Positions 7,100 through 9,988 of a stretch of 9,988 nt of DNA are shown in pieces. The translations under genes and the position numbers were made by a program. Every line of letters starts with the position of its first letter. The stretch's first letter is position 1. Below the pieces are notes generated by a model that worked only from the letters and a program-made list of their open reading frames with translations, had not been told where the DNA came from and searched no databases. Source of the stretch: Vulcanisaeta sp. MG_3 (GTDB taxonomy: Archaea; Thermoproteota; Thermoprotei; Thermoproteales; Thermocladiaceae); NCBI GenBank assembly GCA_001516765.1, contig LOCH01000014.1, forward strand, positions 1 through 9,988, written 5' to 3'.

Positions 7100-8257
7100 G
7101 TGTTCAATACGACAGAAGTATACATCGTAGCCCACTCCCTAGTGCCGGGCGGTAGGCATTACGAAAAGGGGCTCAAGGAATTGTTCGCCGAAGCCTTCCT
7201 AAAGGTGCTGGACCAGGTAGGCAACTCCAACCTGGGTGCCGTATATGTGGCAAATGCATTCTCGGAGGTGCTCCAGGACCAGAGCGTCCTTGGGGCATTC
7301 CTAAGCGATTACGTTGGTTTAAGAAGGACGCCGGCGATTAGGATTGAGAGTGGTGATGGCTCTAGTGGTGTTGCGATATTGGAGGCGTACAACATGGTTA
7401 AGGCAGGGGTTTACGACTGCGTTGCTGTGGTTGGTGTTGAGAAGATGCATGATGTGACCAGTATTAAATTGAATAAGGCGTTGGCGACAATAACGGATTA
7501 CGAATACGAGGGATTCTTCGGAATAACACCAGCAGCTCAAGCGGCCATGGCCATGAGGGAGTATATGCTTAAGTACGGTTATGACTATGAGGACCTGGCT
7601 TCATGGCCGATAAAGATGCATGAGAGAGGCAGTAAGAACCCATATGCATACATGAGGAAGCAGGCAACGCTTAAGGATGTCCTCGAATCAGAGGTCATCG
7701 CGGATCCGTTAAGGCTTTACGATGCAGCGCCAGCGGTTGATGGATCAGCAGCTGTGGTATTGTGCAATAAGCCATTAAGGAGTGATGCGGTTGTTAGGAT
7801 TGATGGTATAGGTATTGGTGCGTACGGAACGTACATGGGGCAGAGGGATACACTAACCGAACTACTTTCCGTAAAGGATGCGGTAAACATGGCACTTGGG
7901 ATGGCGCACTCATCAATAGGCGATGTAAATCTTGTGGAGGTTCACGACACATACAGCATACTCGGTATATTAGCTCTTGAATCAATGGGCTTCGTAAGAT
8001 CCGGGGAAACACCAAGGCTACTATCCACAGGTGCCTTAGATGTGGGTAACAAACTTGTAGTAAATGCTAGCGGCGGACTTAAATCAATGGGCTTTCCAGG
8101 GGGTGCCTCGGGCATGTACGAGATCGTCTCCATGGTCATGGAGCTCACAAACCAGAAACCATTTGACTCGCTTGGCAATGCTGGACTTGGTGTTGTTCAG
8201 GATATGGCTGGGTTTGACCTCGTATCAACAGCGATAGTACTCAGGAGGGTGACCTGA
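7100..8257 (+). CDS. Thiolase-superfamily protein (SCP2/archaeal acetyl-CoA acetyltransferase type) with altered active site
   Basis: A complete 385-residue thiolase-fold protein. Archaeal relatives condense two acetyl-CoA to acetoacetyl-CoA and work in a complex with a DUF35 protein and HMG-CoA synthase. Family landmarks are VYIVAHSLVPGGRH (7-20), VVGVEKMHD (110-118), PLRLYDAAPAVDGSAAVV (203-220), EVHDTY (280-285) and VNASGGLKSMGFPGGASG (321-338). By eye the nucleophilic cysteine position (segment RIESGDGSSG, 81-90) is Asp86. The GHP histidine is Phe332 (GFP), and the C-terminal HNxGG-type motif reads QDMAG (367-371); only H282 of the usual set remains. It may therefore be a non-condensing or structural member. 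The GTG at 7100 is supported by the TATA box 28.5 bases upstream; an ATG at 7087 is in another frame. It is followed after one base by the DUF35 gene. Confidence 0.85.
   Translation: MFNTTEVYIVAHSLVPGGRHYEKGLKELFAEAFLKVLDQVGNSNLGAVYVANAFSEVLQDQSVLGAFLSDYVGLRRTPAIRIESGDGSSGVAILEAYNMVKAGVYDCVAVVGVEKMHDVTSIKLNKALATITDYEYEGFFGITPAAQAAMAMREYMLKYGYDYEDLASWPIKMHERGSKNPYAYMRKQATLKDVLESEVIADPLRLYDAAPAVDGSAAVVLCNKPLRSDAVVRIDGIGIGAYGTYMGQRDTLTELLSVKDAVNMALGMAHSSIGDVNLVEVHDTYSILGILALESMGFVRSGETPRLLSTGALDVGNKLVVNASGGLKSMGFPGGASGMYEIVSMVMELTNQKPFDSLGNAGLGVVQDMAGFDLVSTAIVLRRVT
8244..8252 (+). promoter_or_regulatory. Shine-Dalgarno sequence for the DUF35 gene
   Basis: GGAGGGTGA lies inside the end of the thiolase-like gene, with GGTGA six bases before the ATG at 8259. 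It closely matches the archaeal anti-Shine-Dalgarno complement. This is the pattern expected of an internal operon gene, in contrast to the leaderless first gene. Confidence 0.7.
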
Positions 8258-8258
8258 C

Positions 8259-8669
8259 ATGGTCGAACAGAAACTATCGATACCAAGGTACTGGAGAAGA
8301 ACACCGCAGTACTACAGGCTTGAGGGTGTTCAGTGCGTTAGGTGCGGGCGTGTTTACTACCCACCCAGGGCTGTGTGCGAGTGTGGATCTAGGGAGTTTA
8401 AGCCATACCCATTACCAAGCACGGGTAAACTACTGAACTTCACAGTTCTCTACTCAGTACCTGCTGAGTTTGAGAAGATGAAACCCCTGATAATAGGTAT
8501 TGTTGACTTGGGGGGTGTTAGGGTTATTGGGCAGATTGTGGATTGCATGAACCCGGAAAAACTCAACCCAGGTATGGAGGTCGAGGTCGTGTTCAGGATG
8601 GTGAAGATGGATGGCACATATGGATTAATAAACTACGGTTATAAATTCAGACCGATCGAGAACTGTTAA
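8259..8669 (+). CDS. DUF35 (ChsH2-like) zinc ribbon plus OB-fold acyl-CoA-associated protein
   Basis: A complete 136-residue member of the family that accompanies thiolases and HMG-CoA synthase in archaea. An N-terminal helix containing PRYWRRTPQYYRL (9-21) leads into a rubredoxin-like zinc ribbon with C26, C29, C40 and C42. A beta-rich OB-fold follows (about 50-125), including GKLLNFTVLYSVP and PLIIGIVDLGGVRVIGQI. In the archaeal thiolase/HMG-CoA synthase complex, DUF35 bridges the two enzymes and helps bind the CoA moiety; the same scaffold role is inferred here. The zinc ligands are intact, unlike the active site of the upstream thiolase-like protein. The ATG is one base after the upstream stop (TGA C ATG) with a good Shine-Dalgarno sequence, so the two are co-expressed. 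The 3' end overlaps the convergent gene by 23 bases. Confidence 0.9.
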   Translation: MVEQKLSIPRYWRRTPQYYRLEGVQCVRCGRVYYPPRAVCECGSREFKPYPLPSTGKLLNFTVLYSVPAEFEKMKPLIIGIVDLGGVRVIGQIVDCMNPEKLNPGMEVEVVFRMVKMDGTYGLINYGYKFRPIENC

Positions 8670-9150
8670 ACCTACTCCTCAATATTAAAAGCCTAGTCTT
8701 ATACGACGACCTTAATCGATCACAATACCCATAATCCCTGGCATTACTTAAACAGAGCATGAACACCCTAACCACAAATGCCAAATCGGCAAGAAAAGAG
8801 GCGGACACGTAATCACCAACCTGTAGCGCACGCACCAAATTACTGATAATCGCTGAGTATGTCTCAGCGGGATTCGAGAGCTCTAAATCAAGTCCACGGA
8901 AATATCCCTCATTAACATTAAGTTCACCCCTAACATACTTAACGTATTGGTAATATGAAACCGCAGCCGATAAAGTATCACCCGGTTCATTACCATCAAT
9001 AACCGTCAAATAAGGCTCAGCGAGGGAGCCGCAATTCCTAAGCTCAGCCCTGATTGAATCAATATCGGCATTCCCACCCACCCTAGCTAGATACATTAGA
9101 AAATTCTCCATAACCTCAACAATCCTAACACGGCAGTCAAAGTTATTCAT
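8647..9150 (-). CDS. Hypothetical 167-residue helical protein, partner of a KaiC/RadA-like ATPase gene
   Basis: I do not recognise this family. The protein appears mostly helical and soluble, with hydrophobic segments such as SAIISNLVRALQV (99-111) and FLADLAFVVRVFMLCL (119-134), four cysteines (6, 40, 133, 143) and an Arg/Ser-rich C-terminus. I chose the ATG at 9150: it overlaps the stop of the upstream ATPase gene in ATGAATAA, and AAGGGG about ten bases upstream may serve as a weak Shine-Dalgarno sequence. A TTG at 9180 would add ten residues. The tight overlap indicates translational coupling with the ATPase, so a dedicated partner or adaptor is likely but unproven. Its end overlaps the convergent DUF35 gene. 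Confidence 0.7.
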   Translation of the reverse strand: MNNFDCRVRIVEVMENFLMYLARVGGNADIDSIRAELRNCGSLAEPYLTVIDGNEPGDTLSAAVSYYQYVKYVRGELNVNEGYFRGLDLELSNPAETYSAIISNLVRALQVGDYVSASFLADLAFVVRVFMLCLSNARDYGYCDRLRSSYKTRLLILRSRFNSSRSV

Positions 9151-9988
9151 TGCTAACACGCCCCTTCGAACTACTCTCAAACCACTTCCTCAACTCATCT
9201 ATTCCTGGCTCCAGGAGCGTTAAGCCCCTACCAGGCTCTATGTCGAACCTCATCGCCTTCCTATAATGATTCGTGAGCCTCGCCTTCTTGATTATTAGCC
9301 ACCTCCTAATCTCCTTCGTCGTCTCAACACCCTCAAACCACATGTGGATTATCGCGTCCGCAATGTGTTCAGCACCGAAGCCAAAGGTCATGCCCGTCGT
9401 TGGTGCATACTGGTTCGTCATCAACACAGTCACGTTTGAACGATAAAGCCTCTGCCTCAGCCTGTAAGTGACGAGCCTGGCCATTGCTGGGGCGTGGCTC
9501 CACATGGGTGCTAAGGAGTCAATAACAACTAACACATCCTTCTTACCACCCTCCTCACCAACCCCCAGCACCTCGTAGGCCTTCTCAATAGCCGCCATAA
9601 CAACCTCCATACTCAACGGTGACTTAGCCCTTGCCTTAGACTCCTCCTCACCCTCCTCCCCAGCCCTAAGTAACTCCCTATACTGCCTTGTGAGCCCAAA
9701 GAGATCTATGATTATGAGGTTGGTCTTGACATCCTTCGTCTTCCCGGTTAAGACCTCGGTTAGGCTGACGGCATCACTCAGGTCAATACCGAACTGCCTA
9801 GCCTGCCTAACCACGTCGTAGAACTTGGTCTCCGTGCTCACGAAAACCACGGGCATTGCGTCGACGTTGGCACCCACCGCCTGTATGCACAGTATGCTCT
9901 TGCCGACACCAGGCTCGCCTGTTACTAGGGTCCACGTCCCCCTAGGCACACCGCCCTGCAACGCATAATCAAGCCACTCCACGCCCAA
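9143..9988 (-). CDS. KaiC/RadA-superfamily ATPase (archaeal RadA-paralogue type), 5' partial
   Basis: The first visible residues, GVEWLDYALQGGVPRG, match the N-terminus of a RecA/KaiC ATPase core, and the frame is open to the right edge, so the gene probably begins outside the window. At least 281 residues are present. Walker A is GEPGVGKS (24-31). STETK (51-55) occupies the region of the catalytic glutamate, with E53 the likely residue. Walker B is DVLVVIDS (151-158) with D157, and TNQYAPTTG (191-199) fits the loop that follows. The C-terminal FDIEPGRGLTLL (248-259) is typical of KaiC-like domains. Residues 109-123 form a charged Glu/Lys-rich insertion, perhaps a surface loop. Archaeal relatives act as RadA paralogues in recombination or as signalling ATPases; sequence alone does not separate these. 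It overlaps the downstream 167-residue gene by eight bases. Confidence 0.85.
   Translation of the reverse strand: MGVEWLDYALQGGVPRGTWTLVTGEPGVGKSILCIQAVGANVDAMPVVFVSTETKFYDVVRQARQFGIDLSDAVSLTEVLTGKTKDVKTNLIIIDLFGLTRQYRELLRAGEEGEEESKARAKSPLSMEVVMAAIEKAYEVLGVGEEGGKKDVLVVIDSLAPMWSHAPAMARLVTYRLRQRLYRSNVTVLMTNQYAPTTGMTFGFGAEHIADAIIHMWFEGVETTKEIRRWLIIKKARLTNHYRKAMRFDIEPGRGLTLLEPGIDELRKWFESSSKGRVSNE

Overview
The window looks like a chromosomal segment of a hyperthermophilic crenarchaeon (Thermoproteota). A Thermoproteales relative such as Vulcanisaeta or Caldivirga is my best guess, from style rather than from a database match. The reasons are an archaeal class I HMG-CoA reductase, a thiolase–DUF35 pair, an Hrq1/MrfA-type helicase and a KaiC/RadA-like ATPase. 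AGG dominates the arginine codons. Archaeal TATA boxes lie about 28 bases before several start codons with no leader in between. Coding density is very high and no gap without a gene exceeds 300 bases. I see no tRNA, rRNA, CRISPR array or insertion sequence.

Left part (1-3161, plus strand): the 3' part of an unrecognised alpha/beta protein ending in a four-cysteine zinc ribbon, followed after 14 bases by a complete superfamily 2 helicase with a C-terminal cysteine cluster (DUF1998). Middle part (3139-5698, minus strand): a flippase-like membrane protein gene broken by a frameshift, an 88-residue orphan, a nicotinamidase and a Roadblock/LC7-domain protein. Each appears to have its own promoter.

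Right part: HMG-CoA reductase (minus) and a thiolase-superfamily gene (plus) diverge from a 55-bp gap. The thiolase gene is followed by a DUF35 acyl-CoA-associated protein. In archaea, thiolase, DUF35 and HMG-CoA synthase form a complex feeding HMG-CoA reductase, so the neighbourhood points to the mevalonate route to isoprenoid lipids. No HMG-CoA synthase is in the window. By eye, this thiolase has lost its nucleophilic cysteine and other active-site residues. At the far right a KaiC/RadA-like ATPase (cut by the window edge) overlaps an unrecognised 167-residue partner on the minus strand.

The two most interesting signals are linked. One nearly palindromic TATA box sits 27.5 bases from the hmgA start and 28.5 bases from the thiolase start, and may drive both. 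The gene it shares with hmgA appears to be a catalytically degenerate thiolase still paired with an intact-looking DUF35 protein. I did not find anything I could defend as a wholly new system.
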